A program made the translations under genes and the position numbers. The notes under the pieces are model-generated. The model was given only the letters and a program-made list of their open reading frames with translations. It was not told the DNA's origin and ran no database searches. Shown here piece by piece: positions 1-10,632 of a stretch of DNA of 64,000 nucleotides (position 1 is the first letter of the stretch; every line of letters starts with the position of its first letter). The stretch comes from Emydura subglobosa (taxonomy: Eukaryota > Chordata > Testudines > Chelidae), in NCBI GenBank assembly GCA_007922225.1, contig ML679956.1:13861049-13925048 (forward strand). Reading direction: 5' to 3'.

Positions 1-2170
1 GCCCCCACAACTTTGCAAGGAGGCTTTTCCAGAACCTCATCCCTCTCATGGTTAGAAACTTCTAATTTCCAGCCTGAATTTGTTCATGGTCAATTTATAT
101 CTATTTGTTCTTGTGCCAACATTGTTCTTTAGCTTAAATAGCTCTTTACCCTTCCTGGTATTTACCGCCCTAGTATATTTATAGAGAGCAGCCTTCTTTT
201 TACTAGAGTTAACTAGCCAAGCTCTTCCAGTCTCCTGTCATAGGATTAGGCTCTCTATTCCTCTGAACATCCTAGTAGTTCTTCTCTGCACCTGTTCTGG
301 TTTGAATTAATCTTTCTTGAAGATAGCTGACCAGAATTGTATGCAGTATTCCAAATGAGGTCTTATAAGTGCCTTGTACAATAGCATTAATACATCTGTA
401 TCTGTTCTGGAAATGCCTCGCCTGATACGTTCTAGGATCGCATTTACCTTTTTCACAGCTGCATCATACTAGTGGCTTATAGTCATCCTGTGATTCAACC
501 CACAGACCCAAGTCTCTCTTCTCCTCTCTTGCTTCCAACTAATGAGCCCCTAGCTTGTAGCAGAAATTCTTATTAGACCCTAAATTCCTGACTTTCACTT
601 TGTACTACTGAATTTCATCCCATTTTTGTCACTCTAGCCTTCAAGGTCATCCAGATCTTCCTGTATAAAATTCCCATCCTCTTCTGTTCTTATTGACAAT
701 GCCTCCAACCTTCGTATCATCCACAGATTTCATTAGTGCGCACCTACTTTTTGTGCCAAGATCATTAATAAACGTATTAAATTGTTTCTGAGACCAATCC
801 TTGAGGAACTCTACTAATAACCTCCCTCCAGTCCAATAGTTCACCTTTCAGTACAACACATGGCTGTCTCCCCTTTTAGCTAGTTCCTTATCTATCTTAC
901 AATTCCCATCTTTCCTAATTTAACTAATAATTTCTCATGTGGTGCCATGTCAAATGCTTTACTGAAGTCCAGGTATATTAGATATACTGCATTTCCATTT
1001 CTAGACACTCATTTCTATCAACCATACTGCCTTCATGCACATGTTCCATATTATCATCCTTATTGAAAACCAAGTTAAAGAATTCATTTAGTTTCTGAGC
1101 CATATCTAGATAATCTTTAATTTCCTTCCCGGCCTCACTGCGTAGCGGCCCAACTTCATCCTTCCTTATTCTATTTCTATTTATACAAACTAAAAAGATT
1201 ATTTTAATTTCCTTTGCAAGAGTGAATTCATCTTGACTTTTAACAATTCTCATTTTATTCTATTTTACTGATCAACCCCTTTTTCCCATTCCTTATAGGC
1301 TCTCTGTTTACTCCTAATAATCTTTTTGAGGTGGTTATTCATCCAGCTGGGTGCGGAGCCTTTCCCTATGAGCTTTTTCCCTTTGCTTGAGATGCAAATT
1401 TCAGATAACTTTTACATAGTTGTGTCTCAGGTTGGTCCCCTGAGAGTCATTTCCAGCCTCAGTGGCTGACCACAACTCCAAGTTGTCTTCACCACCCTGT
1501 GCTTTATTATATTCCTTCAGCAGGCCACAGCCTAGAGTGTTATTCATATACTGCTTACAGTCAGTAGCCAGCTTCCCCATATGCTTCTGGGGAAGGGTAC
1601 AGTATTAGCAGCAGTCAGTCCTGTCTACTTCTGCCTTCCTTCAGATTCCCTGTTCTCCTCCCTAGCACTTCCTTCCTCTCTGCTTATACAGTCCCAGCTG
1701 CAGGGTTTCTTCCACCCAATTAGCCCCTGAACTGTATCTTTACTCAGTTAATTAGCACCCTCTGCCAATTACATGTCTTCCAGTCAGGTCCCAATTAATG
1801 AATACTGGATTTGAGTGACAGGGTGCTGAGTCAGCTTCTGACTCAGAATGCCGTTAGAAGTTGATTTTGAAGAAATTCCAAGCCTCCTCCACATTTAAGT
1901 CTGAGTTCTTCAATCCAGTTGACTTCAGTTAATTCCCTTAATTTCCCAAAGTCTGCACTTTTGAAATAAAAAATGATAGTTGACGATCTGGTTTTGATTA
2001 TCCTTCCATTTAATTTAAACTTAATCAGCTCATGACCACTCGATCCATGGTTATTTCCTGACTAGCTCTTCTGTGAAGTCCTCACTGCATAGTAAAACCA
2101 AGTCATAAACAAGTGATAGAATCTTTCTGATCACGGAATTAACTTTGCTTGTTTGTGCTTTTTAATGTTT
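1..2170 (-). mobile_element. CR1 LINE fragment, interrupted by a solo LTR
   Basis: The reverse strand carries decayed CR1 reverse transcriptase. Around 700-780 the minus-strand translation contains a DDTKVGG motif, equivalent to the (A)DDTK-LGG catalytic block of CR1 polymerases. Flanking text (for example 400-660 and 1860-2080) matches the wording of CR1 repeats familiar from sauropsid genomes. The element runs off the left edge, so its 3' end is missing. An LTR at 1423-1858 splits it, and the CR1 text resumes after 1863. Many stops and frameshifts show it is an old dead copy. It lies in the TCAIM intron, antisense to the gene. Confidence 0.8.
1423..1858 (-). mobile_element. Solo LTR inserted in CR1, 5-bp target duplication
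   Basis: This block is foreign to the surrounding CR1 and is flanked on both sides by AGTTG (1418-1422 and 1859-1863), a 5-bp target-site duplication. Read on the minus strand it has LTR architecture: a TATA-like tgtataagc, then AATAAA followed by the 3' part, ending in CA. The minus-strand start is TC rather than TG, a single-base decay. No internal retroviral region is present, so it is a solo LTR left by LTR-LTR recombination. The family was not identified. Confidence 0.65.
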
Positions 2171-3929
2171 AATTTCTTAGTCTATCAAAATACTGTAATG
2201 CTATATTGTTACATTTTATGGAACGCTAACAACATTTTAAATGAAAGCTTTACAAGAAATGCAGCTTCCTGTTCAGAAATTTTTCTAACTGAGAAGTAAC
2301 TGTATCTTAATGGGAAAATTGCTACTTGCACCTCCTACAGATCAATAATAATATGTTTGGAGGTTTTAAAAGTAAATAAAGGGCTAGATCCTCAGCCATT
2401 CCAAGCTTATGCTTGGGACATCTGAGCAGAGGGTGCAGGCAGGCTCTAAGCCACCTTTTTTTTTGTCTCTGATCCCGGAGCTATTAAGGGCCAAAGCAAT
2501 CTCAAAGCATAATGTGGAGCAGCTCTTAGGCTGATCTGAATAATACCTGTTGTAGTTGTCCCATAAGTGCCCTTGTATGGTACCATCCTTCTGTGCCCTT
2601 GATGCTGAATTGCTACACTGGCTTTATGCCAACTGAGGATTCCCCTATTCTGTGGGAACAGTCAGTTCCACGTTTGAGGCAGTTTTAAATATACTGAAAA
2701 GGGGGCCTATGAAAGCTGAAGATCTGGCCCATAACTGTAAATTGTGTTCACATAATTCTGAAGATATAGTGACCAAGAAACCACAGAGTTTAATGGCTAT
2801 ACAAAACTTTATCCTTAACTTTCCTGTTCTGCGTCAGTGTTGAGGGGATCTCAAAATGGTGAATTTTTTTTTTTTTTTTTTAAATATACACATGCTGAGG
2901 TGAATTAAAGTTAATGTATTTTTGTGGTTTTAATATAGGCACACTTTTTGATAGCAGCAAAAGTTATCCTAATGTCTCTTAATTAAATATTGTAAATCAT
3001 AAACATCTGTATGAATCCAGCTGTGAATGGATAACCTATTCAGGCTGGAAATTCAGAAAAAATGAAGACACTGCTTTCTGCAAGATATGACACAGGGAAT
3101 TTTTTAAATACGTTTTTCCTCACTTACAGTACATAACTTTCAATACCAGTACAATAGTTCCCCTAATAGCAAGCCAAATTGATCCATCCAGCATATGATC
3201 TAAACACTGGGCTGTACTCTTAGGAGTTCAAGGGGAAAGAAATCCTTCCTCCTGCTTGGCTGTGGAGCACCTGTATAACTGAGTAAGTAAGGGATAGTTA
3301 CTAGTAAGCACACCTACTCAACTTTATGCAGTTGAACGTAATCCAGTTGAAGTCAGTGGAGCTACTCATCGCATAAAGTGCATGTGTAAGTGTTTTTTAG
3401 GAACAAAGCTGAGGATGCAGTAGCCTTCACTTTCCTACACTTTTGTCCTCTTCTAAGAAATCAGTTGGTTTATAAATAAAACTTTTGTGCTGAATTCCCT
3501 TCTGTGTATAGGAAAAATGCAAAGAAAGTATACAGAGAAACAAACAACTGCTTTTTATCTATCCAAGTTATATTTAGTTTTTAGCTTTTTTTCTAGTTTG
3601 CTTTCCTCCATTTCACCTGCACCATGTTGAATGTAGCACCCACTGCAAGAGAAATTCTACATTTTCCATTTTAATTATCTTAGTTATTAGTTTAAATACA
3701 AAATTTGAGTTGCGTATTTCTCAGACCACTTTTTGCACATTCCCAGTATGGTCATTTGCTATTTACTACTCTCCAGGGAGTTTGATTTTTGTTGCTATGA
3801 ATTACTGCTTTATTGTAAAGCTCTTAGCACATTTTTTGGGCACTATCTTATTTTTTTTTAAATCCTTTTTATAATGCTCTCAGTTTTCACTCCATTGAGT
3901 GAAATATTCTCAATTGCATTTTTCTTTAG
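1859..3929. other. CR1 tail, then intron without recognised gene
   Basis: CR1 text continues to about 2170. From 2171 the sequence is AT-rich TCAIM intron. About 2380-2640 has SINE-like wording (gctagatcctcagcc), and about 3290-3400 is an imperfect palindromic repeat of a kind scattered through sauropsid genomes. The short open frame at 2652-2843 has no recognisable family and is judged fortuitous. Confidence 0.4.
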
Positions 3930-4027
3930 ATGGCAAAGAAGCTGGGGTATTGCCCATCGTTGTAGCCAACTACACAGTCTAGGTCGTTTAGCTCAGCAGA
4001 GCCCAGAAGTACTAAGGAACGCTAAAG
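3930..4027 (+). CDS. TCAIM: TCAIM exon (first of five in the window)
   Basis: A 98-nt exon bounded by a pyrimidine-rich acceptor ending in AG (3928-3929) and a GTATAT donor at 4028. The first base completes a codon split with an upstream exon outside the window. The peptide begins WQRSWGIAHRCSQLHS and continues to the AKG end, which I recognise as part of the conserved C-terminal half (DUF4461) of TCAIM, a mitochondrial protein that dampens T-cell activation. The exon ends after one base of a codon, matching the next exon at 13100. The open frame starting at 3874 is intron read-through, not a real start. Confidence 0.85.
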
Positions 4028-5444
4028 GTATATTTCCTATTACTTTTCTCTCTTTTATGTATCATGATATATTAATCATGTAAGGACAAGCATGAATCTT
4101 ATGGTCTTCCTCATGAAAAGAACAACTTGCCTGTGTTAAGAAATGATCAGTGATACATACCAGTTTATTTATTTCATACAGTTACTTAAAAATATTGCCT
4201 AGTAATTGACTACAACATCAGGATTTAAAAGCACGTATTTCAGCTTAAAGTCTTCATATAAGACTCATTTAAAGACAGTACCTTCAGATATTCAGAAATT
4301 CACAATTTAAGGTATTCATTATGTCTTACAGTAATATAAACAGATGTATATTATTTTTAATATCCATGACAAGTGAAAAATAAAGCCACATACAACATAT
4401 CAAAGTGAAAGCATAATATAATTATAAATGTGATTCTTAGCATTTCTTGTTACTGTCACATTATATAACTGACATTAATTCATATTAGCCATATTAAACA
4501 CACACACTTACCTGAAAGTACACTCCTTGTAATTAAGCAGCCATAGACGCAGTATATTTGATTATTTTTTTTGATTGGCATACTGATTTGTAGACTGTTA
4601 ACCCTTGCTTCAGTGTCCAGAATTTTTAATCTTTACACAAGTCAACTGCATGCTTCTAGATACTTAGTTTTACCCTACTTGCCTGTGAAACATTTTGGTG
4701 TGAGAGAGCAGACACTTTAGAATCTATAAGGTTCCTATACACAATCCCCTTTATTCATTTGGCCTATATGGACCTGGGCATAATGGCCCATCTCTTTGCA
4801 TCCCTTCAGAGAAGTATACATGTAGGAACCAAGATGTATTGTCATCAAGTGCCCCAGATCATCTCACAAGGGTAGCAATGGCTGGTTTTGAAGAGGATCC
4901 TTTGGGTTAGAAATGGGTGAGTCATTAGGAAGTTATTTTCAATAAAGGATTAGACAATCCATCCTCCATCTCTATATCTCCTGACTAGATGAGACTAGAA
5001 TCAGCTTTTGACTTACCTCTTGATGAATACAAGCTGTTTAAGGTTTATTGGATAGACAGGTGAAAGCACTAACTTTGCCTGTTAACTATGGAGGGGAAAT
5101 CCCATAAATCATTACACAGTCCAGACAAAAGACTCTAAGATAGCTTTTTCTGTCCATGATGGACTTCTGGAACTTACCTAAGATCTGTGGCTCTCTCCTT
5201 CATCCATGCCACCAGGTCCAAGAAGGATGATAAACTCTAACAGATGTCCCAAGCAGGACAAAAGTACTTCTACCAGAACCAGATACTTGGTTCCCTTGTG
5301 GTCTCTGCTGCCCTTAAAAAGAGTAAATTGGTGCAGTAATTATAATCTTTCCTTGGGAACAAGAAGACAAAAAGATGGACCACTAGCTCTCAGAATAGCC
5401 AATTACCTGGCCAGTAGGGCTTGTAAGAAACTTGGATCAAGTAA
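4028..5444. other. Intron segment, no recognised feature
   Basis: This is AT-rich intron between the first TCAIM exon and DIRS copy 1. I see no convincing repeat family, RNA gene or coding segment. Confidence 0.4.
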
Positions 5445-5446
5445 TC

Positions 5447-5640
5447 TTCTTCGAGTGATTGCTCATGTCCATTCCAATATAGGTGAGTGCACACTACCAG
5501 GCACAGTTCCCAGAACTTTTTTCCCCTCAGCAGACTCCATAGGGTCGGCTCTGGTGCCCCCTGCAGTCCCACGCACATGCTGCGGTATATGAGGCACTGC
5601 CGACTCTACAGCCCCTCAGTTCCTTCTTTCCAGCCATGAC
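5447..5640 (+). repeat. Left inverted terminal repeat of DIRS copy 1
   Basis: The sequence from ttcgagtgattgctcatgtcc to the ccttctttcc block recurs in inverted form at 9140-9376. The pairing is imperfect but continuous, with a similar spacing of landmarks (tagggtcggc, the ggtatatgagg block, cagttccttcttt). Confidence 0.8.
5584..5594 (+). promoter_or_regulatory. TATA-like block in the DIRS left repeat
   Basis: GGTATATGAGG lies about 190 bases before the gag start. An equivalent GGTATAT is kept at the same place in copy 3 (32903) and copy 4 (40482), and its inverse (atatacc) lies in the right repeat. Promoter activity is an inference; DIRS left terminal repeats are expected to drive element transcription. 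Confidence 0.35.
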
Positions 5641-5776
5641 AGTTACTGGAACTAGCCTTGCTCTTTGCAAGTACCATTCCCCATTGTTTCAACTTTGTTC
5701 TCTGTTCTTTTATCTCTTTAAGTAGTGTTAGTTAGATAGAGTAGGAAAGCCCTCAGGGACTTAGGGTGGCCGGGCT

Positions 5777-5998
5777 ATGCCCAGGTCACCTGGCTTTAAG
5801 CCGTGTGCCTTCTGCGGGATGGCTTTCCCACAGAGCGACCCCCACGGCCACTGCCTTAGGTGCTTTGGGGAAGAGCACAGAAAAGAAAAATGTAAAATTT
5901 GTAGGGCTTTTAAACCGAGAACTCAAAAGGACCGAGATATTCGGTTAAAAGCCATTCTAATGGAGGCAGCGCTCCGCCCAGCCTCTGAACTGAGCTGA
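5777..5998 (+). pseudogene. DIRS gag N-terminal Cys/His-rich segment (copy 1)
   Basis: A 73-codon open segment contains CAFC, then HGHCLRC, then CKIC, followed by a basic stretch (FKPRTQKDRDIRLK) and an acidic/hydrophobic MEAAL segment. The ordered CxxC / HxxC / CxxC arrangement is shared with copies 3 and 4 and suggests a zinc-binding module, as expected for a gag protein that packages element RNA. The reading frame stops at 5996-5998, just where copy 3 continues into a Ser/Pro-rich linker, so this stop is a disabling mutation. Zinc binding is inferred. Confidence 0.65.
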
Positions 5999-7309
5999 TC
6001 TACGTCAGCGCCGAGCGTGACCTCGCTGCAGAGCGCGCCCCCGGCACCGACTTCGACCCGGCGCCGAAAAAGAAGAAGCGGTAGCACACGGAGTGCAGAT
6101 ACTCCCCTGCGCCGCTGGTAAGGGTAAGGTAGAGTTTGGAGATGCACCAGCTACAGCCCATTGAGTCCTCTCCGGTGACTGCATCTCCGAGCAGGGAGCC
6201 TCCCCCGACTCCTGGAAGTGGGCACCATCGACACTGGAGACTTTCCAGGCGGCAAGAGCCCTGCTGGCCTTGCCTACGCCACCTCCACCCCTCCCTCCCC
6301 ACCCCACCCCCCCACTCTGGTGTCCTGGGGCAAGCAGGCGTTGAGTCCCCCCAAAGAGTGGTGAAGACCCCTGGCAGGGGTGGAAAAGTCTCCCGCCGGA
6401 CAGCCATCGAGGGTAGAGCGAGGATGCTCCCCTAACAGCAGCTCCGAGTCCATCTCGTCGAGTAGATCCTCCCCTTGGCACCGAAATCAGTCCCCGATAC
6501 TGGAGGCAGCGCAAAAAAGGCTGCACTGCTTGAGGTCAGCCGTGCAGCATGGGGATGGTTCCAGGTCCCAATCCCTGATACCAGGGAGATCGCCCACAAC
6601 CAGGTGGCGCAGGACCAGATCACAGTCAGAAAGTGGAGCGTGGTGCAGAATCCGGTCGCCCTCGCGGAAGCGCAGCGCCTGGTCAACAGAGTCGGGATCA
6701 GCACTGCCACGCTCCTGACGACACTGCTCCCATTCTCCTAAGGGCAAACGGCACCGGAAGTCGTCGGTGCCGAAACAGTGTTTGATGACTTCGAGCTCTT
6801 CGGAGCGCTCCTCCGCTCCCTGGCACCGATCGAGGAGGTAGAGGTGGTCCTCGTCGTCCTCCACGTCGGAGGCGTCGAGAGGTCGGTCCCCAGCACGGAG
6901 CAGCACTGTGGGCCAGAGGTGGGCTTCAACATCACCGCTTCAGAGGCTCGGGGTCCCGAAAGGAGGGTAGCGGGGGGGATGCTCATAAGGCCAGCCGACG
7001 CCCCCACAAGACACCCCAGCCGGTGCTGCAGCCAGACCCTGGTTGGCCACAGGGTCTCTGGCAGCAACAATGGCCTTATTGAGGCCCATGGGGTGTCCAA
7101 ATAGGACCAGGGCTACAGTCCGTCCCATCATCGGGGCTCCAGTCTGTGCCTCCCGCACTGGACAGAGCCCATAGAGACCATTCCTCGGACGAGGAATCGG
7201 ACCCAGGGGAGGGACCCTCCATGGGTGCACCTCAAGGGGGGGGGAACAGTCACAGATTGCACCTTGGCAGTCCTCCTCCTCCTCCCCAGATGAGGCCTCC
7301 AGGGACCAT
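5999..7309 (+). pseudogene. DIRS gag Ser/Pro-rich linker, decayed (copy 1)
   Basis: GC-rich and CpG-rich sequence matching the region after the Cys/His module in copies 2 and 4. It has many stops in every + frame. GGCACCG or its complement recurs at 6043, 6477, 6750, 6765 and 6822. Long open frames on the minus strand here (for example 6005-6526 and 6940-7518) follow from the base composition and resemble no known protein. Confidence 0.5.
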
Positions 7310-8223
7310 GTGGCGCCACTGAGGGACTTCAGGGCACACCAGGAGCTGCTTAAGAGGGTGACCTCTAACTTAAGCCTGGAGGTCAAAGAACTAGTGGAGA
7401 AAAAGGATACCCTCTTCAACGTGCTAGGGGCAGAGGACCCAGCAAGGGTGGCTCTGCCTGTCCATGACAGGGTCCTTAAAATGGCCAAGACCCTGTGACA
7501 AACCCCTGCCTCAGTCACCCCTACATCTAAGGGGGCCGAGAAAAAGTCCTATATCCCGGCCAAGGGGTTCGAGTTCCTGTTCACCCACCCAGCCTGGGGA
7601 ACCCTGGTGGTTGATGCGGCCAACCAACAGGACAGACAAGGTCATCAGAGGTCCACTCCCAAAAACAAGGACAAGAAGAAACTGGATTTGTTTGGGAGGA
7701 AAGTTTATTCAACAGCAGCCCTGCAGTTTAGGATTACCAACCACCAGGCCCTGCTGTGCAGGTACAATTTTAACTTATGGGACTCCCTCAGGCGGTTCGC
7801 TGAGGCTTTACCCCAAGACCATGCCGCAGACTTCACCACAGTCCTGGGCAAGGGTTCACAGTGGCTAGGGCGGCACTGCAAACCTCCAGCGATGCAGCGG
7901 ACTCGGCAAGTAGGGCAATGGCCTCCGCCATCACCATGAGACGCTGCTCGTGGCTGCAGTCCTCAGGGCTGTCGCAGGAGGTGCAGCAGTCAATTCAGGA
8001 CCTCCCCTTTGATGGGTCGGGCCTGTTTTCAGACCAAACCGATACTAAGTTGCACACCTTTAAGGATTCCAGGGCCACGCTCCACTCACTGGGCCTGTAC
8101 ATGCCCCAGGCTACCAGGTGGCAGAGTCGGCCCCAGGCACAGCAGCAACCATGGCCTCCACCTAGGTCCTTCCAGCCCAACATGGACAGGGACATAAATA
8201 GGGGGTTTAGGAGGTGGAATTAG
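7310..8223 (+). pseudogene. DIRS gag C-terminal block, LAP2alpha-like (copy 1)
   Basis: Three overlapping open segments (7310-7498, a frame open to 7939, and 7861-8223) form one decayed gag C-terminus. Visible landmarks are FRAHQELLKRV with a following Glu/Lys helix, FEFLFTHP, KKLDLFGRKVYS, a YNFNLWDSL motif, then SWLQSSGLSQEVQQSIQDLPF. The same order occurs in copies 2 and 4. The LDLFGRKVYS-type block is typical of vertebrate DIRS gag proteins often labelled LAP2alpha-domain proteins, since the TMPO alpha exon derives from such an element. A stop at about 7496 and a frameshift near 7860 break the frame. Confidence 0.7.
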
Positions 8224-8379
8224 CCCCCTAGCTCATCCCCAGCCTCCCAGCAGGGACCCCCCAAGGGGTCGGACAATCGAAAAGGGCAATTTTGATGGTG
8301 CGCCCAAGGGTGGCACCCCTACCGTCCCCTCTGGATCCGCCCACCCCTTCCTGCACAGACTAAGACCCTTCTATGCAGA

Positions 8380-8712
8380 ATGGGCAAGCATTACATCAGA
8401 CCATTGGGTCCTCAGGATAGTCCTTCGGGGCTATGCCCTACAATTAACATCTACCCCCCCCCCAACAGCCCCTCCGTCCCTCTTCAGGGACCCCTCTCAC
8501 AAGCAACTCTTCTTGCAGGAGGTGGTCACCCTCCTCAACCTGGGAGTGGTGGAAATGGTTCCCCAAGACAAAAGGGGGAAGGAGTTCTATTCAAGGTACT
8601 TCCTCATCCCCAAGCGAAGGGGGGTCTGAGACCCATATTAGACCTGCATCGTCTAAACAAATACATCAAACGACTCAGGTTTCACATGGTCTCTCTAGTC
8701 TCCAAGGATCAC
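8380..8712 (+). pseudogene. DIRS reverse transcriptase, N-terminal remnant (copy 1)
   Basis: The segment includes GGLRPILDLHRLNKYIKRLR followed by FHMVSLVS, the finger region of a DIRS reverse transcriptase also seen in copies 3 and 4. After about 8700-8712 the sequence jumps to recombinase, so the palm with the YxDD motif and all of RNase H are absent. A frameshift upstream of GGLRP is also visible. It cannot encode a polymerase. Confidence 0.75.
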
Positions 8713-8720
8713 CTGTCTCC

Positions 8721-8987
8721 ATGCAGCGCATCTCTGTGTGGATCACATCCTGCGTCAAGTGCTGCTATGAGCAGATGAATGTGCCGCTTCCAGGTGTCAT
8801 CACAGCACACTCAACGAGAGCTCAGGCCTCCTCTGCGGCCTTCCTGGAGAGAGTGCCCCTGCAGGACATCTGCAAAGCTGCCACCAGGTCGTTGGTGCAT
8901 ACCTTCACGTTCCACTACACCATCATCCAGCAGGCGATTGAGGACACAGGATTCGGCAGAGTGGTGCTGAAGGCAGCTCACTGGTAA
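8721..8987 (+). pseudogene. DIRS tyrosine recombinase, C-terminal part (copy 1)
   Basis: An 88-codon open frame carries the HxxR box of tyrosine recombinases as HSTR (8808-8819), then the conserved QASSAAFLERVPLQDICKAA stretch and a VHTFTFHY segment whose final Tyr is the likely nucleophile. Compared with copy 3, the N-terminal half with the first catalytic Arg is deleted. The frame ends at TAA 8985-8987, just before the internal complementary region. Confidence 0.75.
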
Positions 8988-9020
8988 CTCCTACCCATTT
9001 CCAAGGTATTGCTTTTTAAT

Positions 9021-9122
9021 CACCTATATTAGAATGGACATGAGCAATCACTCGAAGAAGAAAACAAGGTTACTTACCAGTAACTGATGTTCTTCGAGAT
9101 GTGTTGCTCATGTCCATTCCAC
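9021..9122. repeat. DIRS internal complementary region (copy 1)
   Basis: The first half (gaatggacatgagcaatcac) is the reverse complement of the left terminus at 5449. The second half (from gttacttaccagtaactgat) is the reverse complement of the right terminus before 9371. Reading its complement therefore gives right end joined to left end (gttttct then tcttcgag), the template for an end-to-end circle in the DIRS replication model. Confidence 0.8.
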
Positions 9123-9139
9123 AACTCACCCTCCGTCCC

Positions 9140-9376
9140 CGCTGTCGGAGTTGGCAGAAAGAAAGGATTGAGGGGCTGTAGGGTCGGCAGTGCCTCATAT
9201 ACCGCAGCACGTGTGCGGGACTCCAGGGGGCACCAGAGCCGACCCTACGGGGTCTGCTGAGAGGGGGAAAAAGGTTCCAGGAACCGTGCACAGTGGCGTG
9301 CACTCACCTATATTGGAATGGACATGAGCAACACATCTCGAAGAACATCAGTTACTGGTAAGTAATCTTGTTTTCT
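9140..9376 (-). repeat. Right inverted terminal repeat of DIRS copy 1
   Basis: This is the inverted counterpart of 5447-5640, ending at gttttct where the internal complementary region predicts the element boundary. No target-site duplication flanks the element, as expected for recombinase-driven integration. Confidence 0.8.
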
Positions 9377-9654
9377 CTTGTGGACCGTATTCTAGAAAAC
9401 CTACATTCTGAAATCAAATTTCTTGTCCAGGAAGGATCAAGCATCTCTAACCACTTTCAGGTTAACATATGACTCCTCTGATACAGCTGCTTGATCTGTT
9501 GCAATAACTGTTGGCCAGCACACATGGCATCACACTTAGTCTTTCTCAAGATTCTCAGTTTTGAATAATAATTCTTTCACTTGAGAATTCAGACTTATTT
9601 AATCAAAAGACACGTCCTATGTTGTTCAGCTGTCCTGTGTTGATACAAAACTAT

Positions 9655-10632
9655 TCAAGATAGTTAAGTTCAAAGCAGACAGTGAAGAGTTACAAAGGGA
9701 ACTCACAAAATTGGGTGACTGGGCAACAAAATGGCAGATGAAATTCAATGTTGATAAATGCAAAGTAATGCACACTGGAAAACATAAGACCAACTATACA
9801 TATAAAACAGAGTCTAAATTAGCTGTTACCACTCCAAAAAGAGATTTTGGAGTCATTGTGGATAGTTCTCTGAAAACATCCACTCAGTGTGCAGTGGCAG
9901 TGAAAAAGCTCACAGAATGTTGGGAATCATTAGGAAAAGGGATAGATAATAAGATAGAAAATATCATATTGCCCCTTTTTAAAACCATGATATGCCCACA
10001 TCTTGAATACTGAGTGCAGATCCGGTCGCCCCATCTCAAAAAAGATATATTGGAATTGGAAGAGGTACAGGAAAGGGCATCTAAAATTATTAGGGGTATG
10101 GAAAAGCTTCCATATGAGGAGAGATTAACAGGACTGGGACTTTTCTTCTTGGAAAAGAGACAACTAAGAGGAGATATGATAGCGGTCTTATAAAATCATG
10201 ACTGGTGTGGAGAAAGTAAATAAGGAAGTGTTATTTACTACTTCTCATAACACACAAACTAGGGGTCACCAAATGAAATTAATGGACAGCTGGTTTAAAA
10301 TGAACAAAAGAAAGTATTTCTTCATACAATGCACAGTCAACCTGTGGAACTCCTTGCCAAAAGATGTTATGAAGGCCAGTACTACAACCAGGTTCAAAAA
10401 AGAACTAGATAAGTTCATGGAGGATAGGTCCATCACTGACTATTAGCCTGGATAGGTAGGGATTGCTGTTGCCAGAAGCTGGGAATGGGTGATGGGATGG
10501 ATCACTTGATGATTACCTGTTCTGTTCATCCCCTCTGAAGTACCTGGCATTGGCCACTGTTGGAAGACAGGATACTGGGCTAGATGGACTATTGGTCTGA
10601 CCCAGGATGGCCGTTATTATGTTATGTAACCT
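9655..10632 (+). mobile_element. CR1 LINE 3' end
   Basis: The forward translation contains LGDWATKWQMKFNVDKCKVM and, later, GVIVDSSLKTSTQCAVAV and NLWNSLPKDV, the end of the CR1 reverse transcriptase ORF and its C-terminal tail. The 3' untranslated wording (actgggctagatggactattggtctg) is the familiar CR1 ending. It stops with a short repeated attatgttatgt, as CR1 elements do, instead of poly(A). The element is 5'-truncated and broken by a stop at about 10012. Confidence 0.85.

Larger units (their letters stand above)
5445..9376 (+). mobile_element. DIRS retrotransposon copy 1, enzymes deleted
   Basis: This 3.9-kb element has both ends. The left terminus (cttcttcgagtgattgctc) and right terminus (ending gtaatcttgttttct) are each complementary to one half of an internal region at 9021-9122, the hallmark of DIRS elements. 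In order it contains the left inverted repeat, a Cys/His-rich gag start, a Ser/Pro-rich linker, the gag C-terminal block, the first part of the reverse transcriptase, then directly the last part of a tyrosine recombinase. About 2.1-2.3 kb (RT core, RNase H, recombinase N-terminus) is missing compared with copies 2 and 3. The junction lies near 8700-8712. It sits in the TCAIM intron in sense orientation and is non-autonomous. Confidence 0.85.

Noticed and set aside
3874..4083. 69-codon frame as a stand-alone small gene
   Set aside because: Only 3930-4027 is coding, as a TCAIM exon. The ends are intron read-through.
6005..7518. Long minus-strand open frames of 135-192 codons opposite DIRS gag
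   Set aside because: They lie opposite the GC-rich gag linker, are Ser/Pro/Arg/Gly-rich, resemble no family, and the forward strand is clearly the gag strand in four copies.
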